Origin: DATGMS01 sp040905145 | GTDB taxonomy: Bacteria > Bacteroidota > Bacteroidia > Cytophagales > Cyclobacteriaceae | Length of the DNA stretch: 38,188 nucleotides | Assembly: GCA_040905145.1 (NCBI GenBank) | Contig: JBBDSC010000108.1 | Location: 1 to 38,188, forward strand | Direction: 5' to 3' | Shown: positions 7,784 to 16,735 of the stretch, piece after piece | Layout of the letters: each line of letters opens with the position of its first letter | Position numbering within the stretch: the stretch's first letter is position 1 | The notes under the pieces: generated by a model | Told to the model about the DNA's origin: nothing | Seen by the model: only the letters and a program-made list of their open reading frames with translations | Database searches by the model: none | Program-made: the position numbers and the translations under genes

Positions 7784-10765
7784 TCACCCATTCATCCTTT
7801 TATAAACTTTTTTCATCATAATTTCCTTAACCAAATCACCGAATACCTTATCCTCCAAAATTTTTTCGAAGATTTCCTGGTTCTGGTCCATGCGGCCTAT
7901 TAGCTTTTCAATAAACAAATCCTCGAATGCATATTTGAAGGTGTCCATTTTATTTACCTTCGCCTGTGTCTGAAGCGTTTCATCCTCCATGAGTTCTGAT
8001 TCAATCTGATCAAAGAAAAGTTTGTCCGCCTCCTCAAACTCAGTACCGAACCGATCATTCAATACCGTGACGATTTCCGATAACAAAGCCTCTTCTTCTT
8101 TAGCCTTTTTTAATCCCGCTTCTGTAGTACCACTTAATTCCCCGTTTTCACCCTTTTCAAGTTCAATGGCACCATCCTTTATCTTTTGCAAGCGGTAATA
8201 TTCCAAAGCGACTTCATCATCCAAATGCAGGGATTCAGAGAGGTCCCGCTTGGGAAGCCTTACCTGTAATAATTTGGCATAAGCGCAAAATTTTTCCAAA
8301 TCAGCATCTGAAAAAGGCATAATTTGGGAAAGGAAAGCATAAAGATTGGTCCATGAACGTAATCCTTTCTTAAACTCATCTTGTTTTTCCTCTTCCGGGA
8401 TACCCCTGTACCTCTCTACCGCAGGGTCGGTAAAGGCATACAGGTGTTTCTGTTCTTTGGGATTGTTCAATTTGGTTGCCGGATTAAAGTATACATCGGC
8501 AAATGCATCAATTTCCCTTTCCCAATATACCTGAAACTGGTCCAGCCTTGCCTTCAGGTCATACAGATGATTGACATCTGTTTCTTCCGTTACCGTGGTG
8601 ATTTCATAGTAGGGCTGAAAAGAATCCAGAATAGTTTGCCTGTCATTGGCAAAATCCAGCACAAAAGTGTCTTCTTTGCCTGGAGAAGTCCGGTTCAGTC
8701 TCGATAGGGTTTGCACCGCTTTAACCCCTGAAAGTTTCTTATCCACATACATGGTATGTAATAGTGGCTGGTCAAAACCGGTCTGGTATTTATCGGCGAC
8801 GATTAAAATTTTATACTCCTCCTTTTCAAAAATGGTAGGTATTTCCTTTTCCTTATACCCGGTCAGTTCGGGTTCAGAAATACCTTCAGGGGCATTGGCA
8901 TCCACCACCTTTCCCGAAAATGCCACTAAAATTTTTATATCTTTTTCGTATCCTTTTTGTTTGATATAGCGGCCTACCTCCTCAAAATAACGCTTGGCAT
9001 GTAAGCGGGATCCACACACCAGCATAGCTTTGGCCCTTCCCCCCATTTTCCTGGATACAATATTCCTGAAGTGTTCAATAATGATTTCGGTCTTTTGAGC
9101 CAGATTATGTGGGTGTAAGGAAACATATTTCCCTATGGCTTTGGCCGCTTTCTTTTTATTGAGCCGTGGGTCATCTTCAATGGCTTTGGTAAGATTGAAG
9201 TATAATTCATAGGTGGTGTAATTCTGCAATACATCCAATATAAACCCCTCTTCAACGGCCTGACGCATGGAATACAAATGAAAGGGTTTGGGTTTTCCTT
9301 CTGCATCTTTATCCCCAAAAACCTGTAGGGTTTTATATTTAGGCGTCGCTGTAAAAGCAAAAAAAGAAATATTGGATTGTGGTCCCCTGGCGGCCGCCGA
9401 TCTTTCTATTTGTTCTCTTACAAAGTCATCACCTGTGTAATCGTTTATATCCTCCACTGCTGCTTGTTCCAATGATTTGGCAGTCAACACCTCTTTTAAC
9501 TTTTTGCTGGCCTCACCCCCCTGGGAACTGTGCGCTTCATCAATGATTACCGCATATTTCCGCTCAGGAAGTTCTTCAACCTTATCCACCACAAAGGGGA
9601 ATTTTTGTAAAGTAGTAATGATGATGTTGGTGCCATAGCCCAAAGCCGAAGCCAACTGGTTACTATCCTTATCAATTTTCTGGACTACACCCGTTTTATG
9701 CTCAAACTGATATATTGTATTTTGTAATTGCTGGTCCAATACATTTCTATCTGTCACTACGATGACTGAATCAAAGATCCGGTCATCAGCCTGATCATGT
9801 AAACTGGATAAGCGATATGCCAGCCAGGCAATGGAATTGCTCTTTCCCGAACCTGCGGAATGTTGTACTAAATAATTTTTGCCTGGACCTGATTGCAGGA
9901 CGTTTTGGCTGATTTCCCGAACCGCATCCAGTTGATGGAATCTTGGGAAGATGAGTTTTTCCTTCTTAAATATTTTTCCATCCACTTCAATTTCCTCTGT
10001 TTGCAAATGGATAAATCTTTGGAGGATTTCCATCCAACTGTCCTTTTGCAGGATATTTTCCCATAAATAAGAGGTTCGATATCCCATGGGATTGATGGGG
10101 TTTCCTTTTCCGTTGTTGGAGCCTTTATTGAAAGGCAGCCAAAATGTTTTGGTTCCTTCCAGTTTGGTGGCCATAAACACCTCATCCTGGTCAACGGCAA
10201 AGTGTACCAACACCCTCTTCTTAAAAGAAAAAAGAAGCTCCCTATTGTCCCGGGTACTGCTGTATTGTTTCAGGGCATTGCCCACATTTTGGCCTGTAAA
10301 CTGGTTTTTAAGCTCTAAGGTGGCTACTGGAATGCCATTCAGGGAAAGCACCACATCCACCGAGTTCTTTACTTTGCTGCTGTAATAAATCTGACGGTAA
10401 ATTATCAGGTTGTTCCTGTTGTACAGGTTCATTGCATCAGGATTCAATCCCGTAGCAGGCTGAAAAAAGGCCATTTGGAACCGTACCCCATAATCCACAA
10501 AACCATTGCGCAAAACATCCAAACTGCCTCTTAAATCCATTTCCTTTTGCAACCGAAGGATAACCCGATTGCCGGCATCTGTACCATGAATAGCGGATAT
10601 TTTCTCCCAGCGTTTGGGCTGTGATTCCTGTAAAAAGTTAATTACCTCCTTTTTAAACATCCCCAGTTCTGGGCTGTAACCAGCGGCATTGCCTTCAGAA
10701 TATCCGCCATCTACTAAAGATTGTACTAAGGCCGCTTCAAAGGTGTTTTCGGTGGTGATGCTCAT
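7784..10765 (-). CDS. hsdR: Type I restriction endonuclease, R subunit (HsdR)
   Basis: The start at 10765 (MSITTENTFEAALVQSLVDG) is preferred because its ATG overlaps the upstream stop as ATGA and matches the family N-terminus. The roughly 993-residue protein has the PD-(D/E)xK nuclease region (DVVLSLNGIPVATLELKN, about residue 140-155), Walker A SAGSGKS (about 303-309), DEAH (about 409-412), motif III FTATPKYKT, and motif VI QTLSRLNR. All catalytic motifs look intact. HsdR is the motor and nuclease that cuts DNA after translocation, working with HsdM and HsdS. It is the last gene of the operon and is predicted to be co-transcribed with hsdM, 5.5 kb upstream. Confidence 0.95.
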   Translation of the reverse strand: MSITTENTFEAALVQSLVDGGYSEGNAAGYSPELGMFKKEVINFLQESQPKRWEKISAIHGTDAGNRVILRLQKEMDLRGSLDVLRNGFVDYGVRFQMAFFQPATGLNPDAMNLYNRNNLIIYRQIYYSSKVKNSVDVVLSLNGIPVATLELKNQFTGQNVGNALKQYSSTRDNRELLFSFKKRVLVHFAVDQDEVFMATKLEGTKTFWLPFNKGSNNGKGNPINPMGYRTSYLWENILQKDSWMEILQRFIHLQTEEIEVDGKIFKKEKLIFPRFHQLDAVREISQNVLQSGPGKNYLVQHSAGSGKSNSIAWLAYRLSSLHDQADDRIFDSVIVVTDRNVLDQQLQNTIYQFEHKTGVVQKIDKDSNQLASALGYGTNIIITTLQKFPFVVDKVEELPERKYAVIIDEAHSSQGGEASKKLKEVLTAKSLEQAAVEDINDYTGDDFVREQIERSAAARGPQSNISFFAFTATPKYKTLQVFGDKDAEGKPKPFHLYSMRQAVEEGFILDVLQNYTTYELYFNLTKAIEDDPRLNKKKAAKAIGKYVSLHPHNLAQKTEIIIEHFRNIVSRKMGGRAKAMLVCGSRLHAKRYFEEVGRYIKQKGYEKDIKILVAFSGKVVDANAPEGISEPELTGYKEKEIPTIFEKEEYKILIVADKYQTGFDQPLLHTMYVDKKLSGVKAVQTLSRLNRTSPGKEDTFVLDFANDRQTILDSFQPYYEITTVTEETDVNHLYDLKARLDQFQVYWEREIDAFADVYFNPATKLNNPKEQKHLYAFTDPAVERYRGIPEEEKQDEFKKGLRSWTNLYAFLSQIMPFSDADLEKFCAYAKLLQVRLPKRDLSESLHLDDEVALEYYRLQKIKDGAIELEKGENGELSGTTEAGLKKAKEEEALLSEIVTVLNDRFGTEFEEADKLFFDQIESELMEDETLQTQAKVNKMDTFKYAFEDLFIEKLIGRMDQNQEIFEKILEDKVFGDLVKEIMMKKVYKRMNG

Positions 10766-11115
10766 GATGCAAAAAATTTGTCGTCCTTCCAATTGGTAGG
10801 ATTGTTTATAATATATTCTGAAATACGTTGATATTCTGCATCATTTCTGATGATATGGTCGTGAAAACGAGATTGCCACGCATGTTTCAAACCCAATCGG
10901 TTTGTGTGTTTGGTTACAGCCGATTTGTATCCTCCTACGATGGATGACACTGTATTTTTACCCTGATTTTGAAAACGTGTTTGCCCGATTGATTTTTGGC
11001 CGGATGGATGACCGGGTTGTGGTGGTATCGTAATGAAATACGCCCCATTCCACCCATAATCCCACCATTGGGCACGGGCTGAGCCGATGCGGTATCTGTT
11101 TTGAAACCTATCCAA
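10762..11115 (-). pseudogene. Internally deleted RAYT (REP-associated tyrosine transposase, IS200-like)
   Basis: The N-terminus (RFQNRYRIGSARAQWWDYGW, then NGAYFIT) and the C-terminus (GGYKSAVTKHTNRLGLKHAW, RFHDHIIRNDAEYQRISEYI) match Bacteroidota RAYT proteins, but after residue 30 the sequence jumps to the variable PQPGHPSGQ linker. The region carrying the catalytic HUH motif is missing, while the probable catalytic Tyr (Y63) remains. At 117 residues it is far shorter than the usual 150-240. The frame stays open and its TGA overlaps the hsdR ATG (ATGA), so it could still be translated and coupled to hsdR. Transposition activity should be lost. Confidence 0.75.
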
Positions 11116-11150
11116 GGTTTTTAATTTTATAGATCCCTGAAAACGAAAAG

Positions 11151-11186
11151 ACCTTCCAAGTGTGCTTCAGGAGAGGCATGGAAGGT
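11151..11186. repeat. Bulged REP-like hairpin upstream of the RAYT remnant
   Basis: ACCTTCCA (11151-11158) pairs with TGGAAGGT (11179-11186), and inside it TGCTTC pairs with GAGGCA (one G-T wobble) around an AGGA loop, with a 4-nt AGTG bulge on one side. Bulged hairpins next to a RAYT gene are typical REP structures. It lies 36 nt before the RAYT ATG, between hsdS and hsdR. It may instead be an RNA processing or attenuation site. Confidence 0.45.
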
Positions 11187-11339
11187 GTATTGTCTTCGTT
11201 AAAAATCTTTAGAAAAGACCCACATGCTGATCTTACGGGAAGCAGTATGGGTACTGTTGTTACAAACCTAACATTTTTGCTATTATTTATTATGGTCTTA
11301 GCGATATATTTGAAGATAAAATTCAATCGGAAACCTTGA
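11178..11339 (+). CDS. Possible 53-residue single-span membrane peptide, antisense in the hsd operon
   Basis: A plus-strand ORF starting in the right arm of the hairpin encodes MEGVLSSLKIFRKDPHADL and then a strongly hydrophobic stretch (LTFLLLFIMVLAIYLKIKF). It runs against hsdS and overlaps its 3' end by 17 nt. I know no family match. The open frame could be chance in AT-rich DNA. Confidence 0.2.
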   Translation: MEGVLSSLKIFRKDPHADLTGSSMGTVVTNLTFLLLFIMVLAIYLKIKFNRKP

Positions 11340-12666
11340 CTTTCCCAGTCACCACCTCGCTGATCAATGCCGTTCGGCATTCGGTTAATAAATCAATCAA
11401 TTTTTGCGTGCGTGCCATTTGGATATCTATGCGGCTGCATTCAGTTTTGATGTGGTGAACGATGGAATTTTGTTCTTCGGTTGATAGTAAACAAACTGGG
11501 AAATTTGAAAATTTTTCAGCCCCTATACCATATCTTGTAACTCCATTTGCAGCATTGAAAAAATAACCTTTAGTGTACTGAGTTTGAAAAAATCTAAACA
11601 GGTACTCGCCGATTAATAGTTTTGGACGGATAAAATTTAAGTGATAGCCACAAATAACATTTTCAAAGTCTTCTCTTACTAAAGCTGGCACAGCAATATC
11701 ATCTGGTGTTTCAGAATCTTTGGTGGCGATTACATCACCTTTTTTTAGTTTAAATTTTTCTATCTGTGAATCAGAAGCGGTTGCTTTCATGAATTGCAGT
11801 TCCGAAGTAATAAAGTCATTTTTATACACATTAATATAGTTACATAACAGAACGTCCTTTTCACCTTCCTTACTCTTCTTATCAACATTGCTTGGATACG
11901 AATCTGCCACATACTTCAACCTCTTCACCTCCCAATGCTCCGGGATTTCCCCCAGCCACTCGATTCCGGAATCTTTCATAGGGACATCGGGATCAATGCC
12001 TTTGGTTACCGCTTGGTTGATGATGGCGGTTTTTTCTTCCTCGTAAAGTTCGAGCAGGCGTTTTTTGTCTGCGATCAGCTCGTCAATCTCAGCTGTTTTG
12101 CGGTCGAGGTAGATGGCGATGGCGGTTTGTTCGGAGGGAGGGGGTAATAGAACATTTGAATTTTTAAGTATTCCCTGAGTAATGCTATACACTTTTATTC
12201 CTGAAACAGAACTTCTGATTTGATTTCTATACTCCAAAGAATCAAAATAATATGCCAAGAATTTATAACTATTTCCACTGGAATGTCTAGCTATGACAGT
12301 ATGATAACCTGCAAATGTAGGCGTGTCGCTATCTAGGCAGGTGAAGTTGCCCGATCCCTCAATATCTTCGGAAGTATCGGCAAAAACAAAATCTCCCCTC
12401 CGGAGTAGAGATTTATCCGATGTTTCCAAATATACTTCTTCCACACATTTTAACTGTTGAAGTTCAGGATCAACCGTGAATCCATATTTTGAATGAATTT
12501 CCCCATAATTGACACAAGGAATTCCCTCATTCAACAAATCTTGCTTAGTTATTCCTAAACCTCGGGAGAATGAAAAGAGATATGCAAACCTCATCACCTC
12601 CCAATGTCCTGGAATCTCCCCAATCCATTCAATGCCGCTGGATTTGTATGTGTCGTATATTCTCAT
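11323..12666 (-). CDS. hsdS: Type I restriction-modification specificity subunit (HsdS)
   Basis: This 447-residue protein has the two-fold layout of HsdS: two target-recognition domains, each opening with a GEIPxHWEV motif (SGIEWIGEIPGHWEV at 9-24 and SGIEWLGEIPEHWEV at 233-247), and conserved helical spacers (EQTAIAIYLDRKTAEIDELI at 179-198; EQNSIVHHIKTECSRID near the C-terminus). HsdS selects the bipartite DNA target for HsdM methylation and HsdR cleavage. Its ATG overlaps the stop of the DUF5131 gene as ATGA, implying coupled translation. Length is normal. The target sequence cannot be read from the protein alone. Confidence 0.95.
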   Translation of the reverse strand: MRIYDTYKSSGIEWIGEIPGHWEVMRFAYLFSFSRGLGITKQDLLNEGIPCVNYGEIHSKYGFTVDPELQQLKCVEEVYLETSDKSLLRRGDFVFADTSEDIEGSGNFTCLDSDTPTFAGYHTVIARHSSGNSYKFLAYYFDSLEYRNQIRSSVSGIKVYSITQGILKNSNVLLPPPSEQTAIAIYLDRKTAEIDELIADKKRLLELYEEEKTAIINQAVTKGIDPDVPMKDSGIEWLGEIPEHWEVKRLKYVADSYPSNVDKKSKEGEKDVLLCNYINVYKNDFITSELQFMKATASDSQIEKFKLKKGDVIATKDSETPDDIAVPALVREDFENVICGYHLNFIRPKLLIGEYLFRFFQTQYTKGYFFNAANGVTRYGIGAEKFSNFPVCLLSTEEQNSIVHHIKTECSRIDIQMARTQKLIDLLTECRTALISEVVTGKVKVSD

Positions 12667-13397
12667 AAATGATTTTCTGATTGCAGGATTTCCGGCATTT
12701 CATCCCAGGTTTGGCCTTCCAATTCACGCCCTGTTTTCTTTTTATTGGTGCCGCCCCATTGTTTAAAAAAGAAAGCCACATCTGCAGCCAGACATTGGTC
12801 CTTAATATCCAAGACCCATTCACACTTCATTGGACGTGGCTTGCGTCCGCTTTCGCCACCCACAATTACCCAATCCATGCTAGTCAGGTTTAGGTTAGGC
12901 AAAGAACCAATTAAAGGTTCGCAGGAAAGAAATTTTACTCGGGCCTTAGTGTCTCTCAAAAAATCAATTCGATCCTCCATTTTCTCATTCTCTACCGAAA
13001 CGCCCATCCAGATATTGTGACTCCAATCCAACCAGCCTTCGCTATCATAGTAGCGCAATACATCTGCTCTTTTCGTAAGAACCTGAAACACGTGCTGTGG
13101 ATTGTCTTTCATCACACGAAAAACCTTTTTGATGAAATCGATAGGAACATCTTTATGAAACAAATCACTCATAGAATTTACAAATACAACCTTAGGCTTT
13201 TTCCATGTGTACGGAGTTTCCAATTCCTTTTCATGGGTTCTGATTTTAAACCCGGCATCATATTTTTCCACCCCCATGGCTTTAAGTCTGCCTGACATAA
13301 TCTCGGCATAACAAAATTTACACCCCGCTGATACCTTGTCACAGCCGGTGGTGGGGTTCCATGTCATTTCCGTCCATTCAATACTTGATTGTGCCAT
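12663..13397 (-). CDS. Three-Cys-motif protein, DUF5131 / phage Gp37-Gp68 family
   Basis: This 244-residue protein carries the three-cysteine signature near its N-terminus: C19, C26 and C29 in TGCDKVSAGCKFCYAE, a Cx6Cx2C spacing resembling iron-sulphur or radical-SAM-like sites. Conserved strings SIEWTEMTWNPTTGC, MSDLFH, VLTKRA, GVSVEN, SCEPLIG and VIVGGESG are the standard DUF5131 set. Proteins of this family occur with TcmP partners, as here: tcmP ends 4 nt upstream, and the gene overlaps hsdS by ATGA. Biochemical function is unknown; a nucleic-acid or base-modifying role is only a guess. The position inside the hsd operon suggests work with restriction-modification. Confidence 0.85.
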   Translation of the reverse strand: MAQSSIEWTEMTWNPTTGCDKVSAGCKFCYAEIMSGRLKAMGVEKYDAGFKIRTHEKELETPYTWKKPKVVFVNSMSDLFHKDVPIDFIKKVFRVMKDNPQHVFQVLTKRADVLRYYDSEGWLDWSHNIWMGVSVENEKMEDRIDFLRDTKARVKFLSCEPLIGSLPNLNLTSMDWVIVGGESGRKPRPMKCEWVLDIKDQCLAADVAFFFKQWGGTNKKKTGRELEGQTWDEMPEILQSENHL

Positions 13398-13401
13398 GGC
13401 T

Positions 13402-14508
13402 TTATGATTTTTGTTGGAAGGTGATTATTCTTTTTGTCTTCCAGTTCAACGCATTGTTATAACTAATACCTGGTGTTTTTCCTTCATAAAATACATCACC
13501 ACTCTTCTTCAATTTTTTTAAAAGTTGATTTGCATTTCGATAAAAGTTTCCTGTCTCATATGTAAAGATTAGCGCCTCCTTATTATTTTTTATGGATCCA
13601 TTCAATATTTGCACCTTAAGTTCCTCTTTAAATTTTTCAATTTTGGTCAGCTTTTTTGTGCTGAAAATTTCAAACTGTGCTTTAGATTGATCTTCATCTA
13701 TATCAAAATTAGCCTCACCGTTGATTTCATTTTTCTTCCAAGATATTTCCAAAAATTTATCTACCGCCCTTAGATGTGTAGCACCAAAAATAACCCCATA
13801 TATATTTGCTCCCTTTTTTATTGAAAATGGAAACAACATGAGTTCAGTATTTGTAGAAAGTATTGCCTTTACCTTATCTAATACCATTTTATGTATATTA
13901 CTGTACTTGATTTTCGCAAGTTCCTCTGGCTTAAACTCTACAATTTTTTTAAATTCATCTGTATTTCCAAGCCTTTTAAAATATGACGAAGAAACAAATA
14001 GCAACCAATCAGTCGTTTTTAAATTCTCTAACTTTAAAATAAATTCTGCTGAGATAAATTTAATACCATTCTGATCCAGATAGATTAACGAAGGGTATTT
14101 CTCAATAATTGGGAATAACTTATAGAAAAGAGAATATGCGTCATCATTATAGAAATTCAATTTTAAGAAATGTTTAAACTTTGGATTGAGGGATAGATAT
14201 TCAGTACAATTATTTTCAAGCACCTTTAATTTGTCAAAATCAAATTCATTGAAGTGAACAATAATTTTAGTTCCCTTAGAGAAAATATTACCAAGTTGCT
14301 CATTAATTTTGTTCAAAATCCTTATTGGACTACCTGGTACATTATTCGAATCATATCCTGGACCTGCAAAAAAATCGAAAATATGGATTTCCTTTTCTCC
14401 TTTCATTACAAAAGTTGGAATCCAAGCTTGAGCATAATCTTCAAACAACTCAAGTTTTGCAATTGTCCCTTTATCAAAAGGTTTGTTGTGTAAATCTTTT
14501 ACTGGCAT
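13402..14508 (-). CDS. tcmP: Three-Cys-motif partner protein TcmP
   Basis: This 368-residue protein begins with the TcmP-type pattern KGTIAKLELFEDYAQAWIPT and HIFDFFAGPGYDSN (about 42-55), a methyltransferase-like Rossmann motif I. Further elements are HFNEFDFDKLKVLE, YLDQNGIKFIS, and a C-terminal winged-helix-like region (LIFTYETGNFYRNANQLLKK). TcmP is known only as the genomic partner of three-Cys proteins, which is exactly the gene 4 nt downstream. The ATG follows the hsdM stop by 3 nt. The gene is clearly richer in A and T and in lysine codons than hsdM and hsdR, suggesting separate acquisition. Reaction and substrate are unknown. Confidence 0.85.
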   Translation of the reverse strand: MPVKDLHNKPFDKGTIAKLELFEDYAQAWIPTFVMKGEKEIHIFDFFAGPGYDSNNVPGSPIRILNKINEQLGNIFSKGTKIIVHFNEFDFDKLKVLENNCTEYLSLNPKFKHFLKLNFYNDDAYSLFYKLFPIIEKYPSLIYLDQNGIKFISAEFILKLENLKTTDWLLFVSSSYFKRLGNTDEFKKIVEFKPEELAKIKYSNIHKMVLDKVKAILSTNTELMLFPFSIKKGANIYGVIFGATHLRAVDKFLEISWKKNEINGEANFDIDEDQSKAQFEIFSTKKLTKIEKFKEELKVQILNGSIKNNKEALIFTYETGNFYRNANQLLKKLKKSGDVFYEGKTPGISYNNALNWKTKRIITFQQKS

Positions 14509-14511
14509 AAC

Positions 14512-16317
14512 TTACTCCAAAACTGTTTTCTCCATTTCCAACACCTTTACTTCCAAAGCCAAAATATCCGCTTTGATATCTGCCAAGGGCCTTAATGGCT
14601 TGAATTCATAAAAATACTTGGTAAAGGTGATTTCGTAGCCCACCTTGGTTTTGTTCACGTCTACCCAGGCTTCCGGTAAGTGTGGCTTAACCTCGGCTTC
14701 GAAATATTCCTCAATGGTTTGTTTCCTGAATGGAGACGCAGGGTCCTGCGTCTTTACAAGGAAAGGTATATTTTCATAGTCCCGTAAGGAAGAATCGGGT
14801 TTGGGATTTCCACTTCGGTCAGTGACATTTTCTCCGTTTTCTTTAAGCGGTTGCTCCACAGTTACACGCCAATAGCCAAAGAATTCATTGGGCATGATTT
14901 TACAAAATTCGTTTTCTTCAAAATTGCCGTAAAGTTGGGTAATAAAACCTATTCCTTTTTCATTTCCATTTTCGGCTATTTTTTTACGCTTGTTGCCGAG
15001 GCTACGGTCCATCTTTTGCCAAAAACGGTTGAAGTCCAGTTTGCCTTCTTTGGTCAATTCCTCATCCTTTGCACCGGTGGCATTTATCAATTGCACCTTT
15101 CCTTTGCGTGTAGGGCTTTTGTGGTTGGTTACGATCCAGATATAGGTGCTGATGCCGGTATTGTAAAAAAGCTGGTCTGGCAGGGAAATCACCGCTTCCA
15201 GCCAGTCATTTTCAATGATCCATTTCCGGATATTGCTTTCACCGCTTTCTGCAGCTCCTGTAAACAGGGGTGAACCATTAAATACGATACCCACCCTGGA
15301 TCCGCTTCCCTTCATTTTGGAAGCCATGTGCTGAAGGAACAGTAAAGAGCCATCATTAATCCTTGGCAATCCCGCACCGAACCGTCCGCTCATTCCTTTA
15401 CTGTCCGCTTCTGCTTTAATGGCTTTTTGGGCTTTTTTCCAATCTACGCCAAAAGGTGGATTGGAAAGCATGTAATCAAACTTTTCCTCCTCCAGTCCAT
15501 CAACCGTAAAGGTGTTGCCAAATTTGATATTGCTTGGGTTTTGGCCTTTGATCAGCATGTCCGATTTACAGATGGCATAGGATTCAGGATTGATTTCCTG
15601 GCCAAAGACCTTAAGTTCTGCTTTGGGATTCAGTTCCTTTACATATTGTTCTCCAATGGAAAGCATGCCGCCTGTTCCACAGGCCGGATCATATAAAGTT
15701 TTTACAATCCCTTCCTGTGTTAATATGTCCTTATCTTCAATAAAAAGAACGTTCACCATCAGACGGATAACCTCCCTAGGCGTAAAGTGTTCTCCGGCGG
15801 TTTCATTGGACTGTTCTGAAAATCTTCTTATCAGGTCTTCAAAAACATACCCCATTTCCATGGAATCCATTTTGGATAGATCAATTTCCTGAAAGGATTT
15901 TACCACCCGGAAAAGAATATCCGCCTGGGGATTATCCAAACGGTCAATCTGATCATCAAAGTTAAAGTACTCAATGATTTCCCTGGCACTGGTGGAAAAC
16001 CCATTGATGTAATTTCTCAGGTTTACTGCCACATTATTGGGGTCAGCGATAAGTTTATCAAAATTGTATTGGCTTCTGTTGTGGAAATTAAAGCCCGCTA
16101 TTCTATTCAACGCTATATCTTTGGCGCTTTCTTTTAACGGGTCCACCTTGGGCAGGTAATCCAATATTTTCTGCTTGGCCGGTTCCAGTACACAATCCAA
16201 CCGCCTCAAAACTGTCATGGGAAGAATAACCTTTCCATAATCCGACTGCTTATAATCCCCTCTCAACAGGTCAGCAACTTTCCAGATCAGGTCTGCTTTT
16301 TCTTTAAAATTATTCAT
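14512..16317 (-). CDS. hsdM: Type I DNA methyltransferase subunit (HsdM)
   Basis: This 601-residue protein has the HsdM N-terminal helical domain (ADLIWKVADLLRGDYKQSDY, VILPMTVLRRLDCVLEP) and a class gamma N6-adenine methyltransferase domain with motif I DPACGTGGM (210-218), GQEINPESYAICKSDML, and the catalytic NPPF (286-289). HsdM methylates adenines in the HsdS-specified site and with HsdS protects host DNA. It is the first gene of the operon; no TAnnTTTG motif was found directly upstream. All key motifs are intact. Confidence 0.95.
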   Translation of the reverse strand: MNNFKEKADLIWKVADLLRGDYKQSDYGKVILPMTVLRRLDCVLEPAKQKILDYLPKVDPLKESAKDIALNRIAGFNFHNRSQYNFDKLIADPNNVAVNLRNYINGFSTSAREIIEYFNFDDQIDRLDNPQADILFRVVKSFQEIDLSKMDSMEMGYVFEDLIRRFSEQSNETAGEHFTPREVIRLMVNVLFIEDKDILTQEGIVKTLYDPACGTGGMLSIGEQYVKELNPKAELKVFGQEINPESYAICKSDMLIKGQNPSNIKFGNTFTVDGLEEEKFDYMLSNPPFGVDWKKAQKAIKAEADSKGMSGRFGAGLPRINDGSLLFLQHMASKMKGSGSRVGIVFNGSPLFTGAAESGESNIRKWIIENDWLEAVISLPDQLFYNTGISTYIWIVTNHKSPTRKGKVQLINATGAKDEELTKEGKLDFNRFWQKMDRSLGNKRKKIAENGNEKGIGFITQLYGNFEENEFCKIMPNEFFGYWRVTVEQPLKENGENVTDRSGNPKPDSSLRDYENIPFLVKTQDPASPFRKQTIEEYFEAEVKPHLPEAWVDVNKTKVGYEITFTKYFYEFKPLRPLADIKADILALEVKVLEMEKTVLE

Positions 16318-16735
16318 TTATCAATTTTATTCCTTTTTTTCTTTAAATATGTCAGAGGGTGGTCAAAAAACCCTTACTATAATTGTTAGGAAATTTCATC
16401 CCAATCTCCCTGGATTATTTTTTTGGCTAATGTGGGAAAAATCAACTTTTTACGACGGGTTGATTAGGGCCTGTACGGATTTGATACCTGAAATTACTGA
16501 TCATCTTGAATACAGAGTAATAGATGAGGTAGTTTTTCATAGATTACAATTCAAAAACCGTAGACAAAAATCCATATCTCCCTCTGCCCTATAAAAATGT
16601 TCAGGAGTTACACCAAAATGCTCCATTCCATACCAAAGGCCTATATCTATATTTTCTCAAAAATAGCCAATTGGCTTTCAATTTATCTTTTTAATACTTA
16701 ATACCAATAAAAACCTTAAAGTTTCCTCAGAAATT
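16318..16735. other. Intergenic region upstream of hsdM
   Basis: This 418-nt gap should contain the hsd operon promoter, but no clear Bacteroidota promoter match was seen. A plus-strand ORF of 81 codons from 16349 has no recognisable motif. On the minus strand near 16585-16660 a short open stretch reads GLWYGMEHFGVTPEHF, which looks protein-like but is bounded by stops and unassigned. Confidence 0.35.

Noticed and set aside
11108..11380. 90-codon minus-strand ORF between hsdS and the RAYT remnant
   Set aside because: It overlaps the end of hsdS in another frame, and shows no conserved motif.
16349..16594. 81-codon plus-strand ORF upstream of hsdM
   Set aside because: No motif or supporting context; composition fits chance in AT-rich DNA.
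16585..16660. Protein-like string GLWYGMEHFGVTPEHF on the minus strand
   Set aside because: Bounded by stops on both sides and not assignable to any family; kept only as a remark in the intergenic entry.
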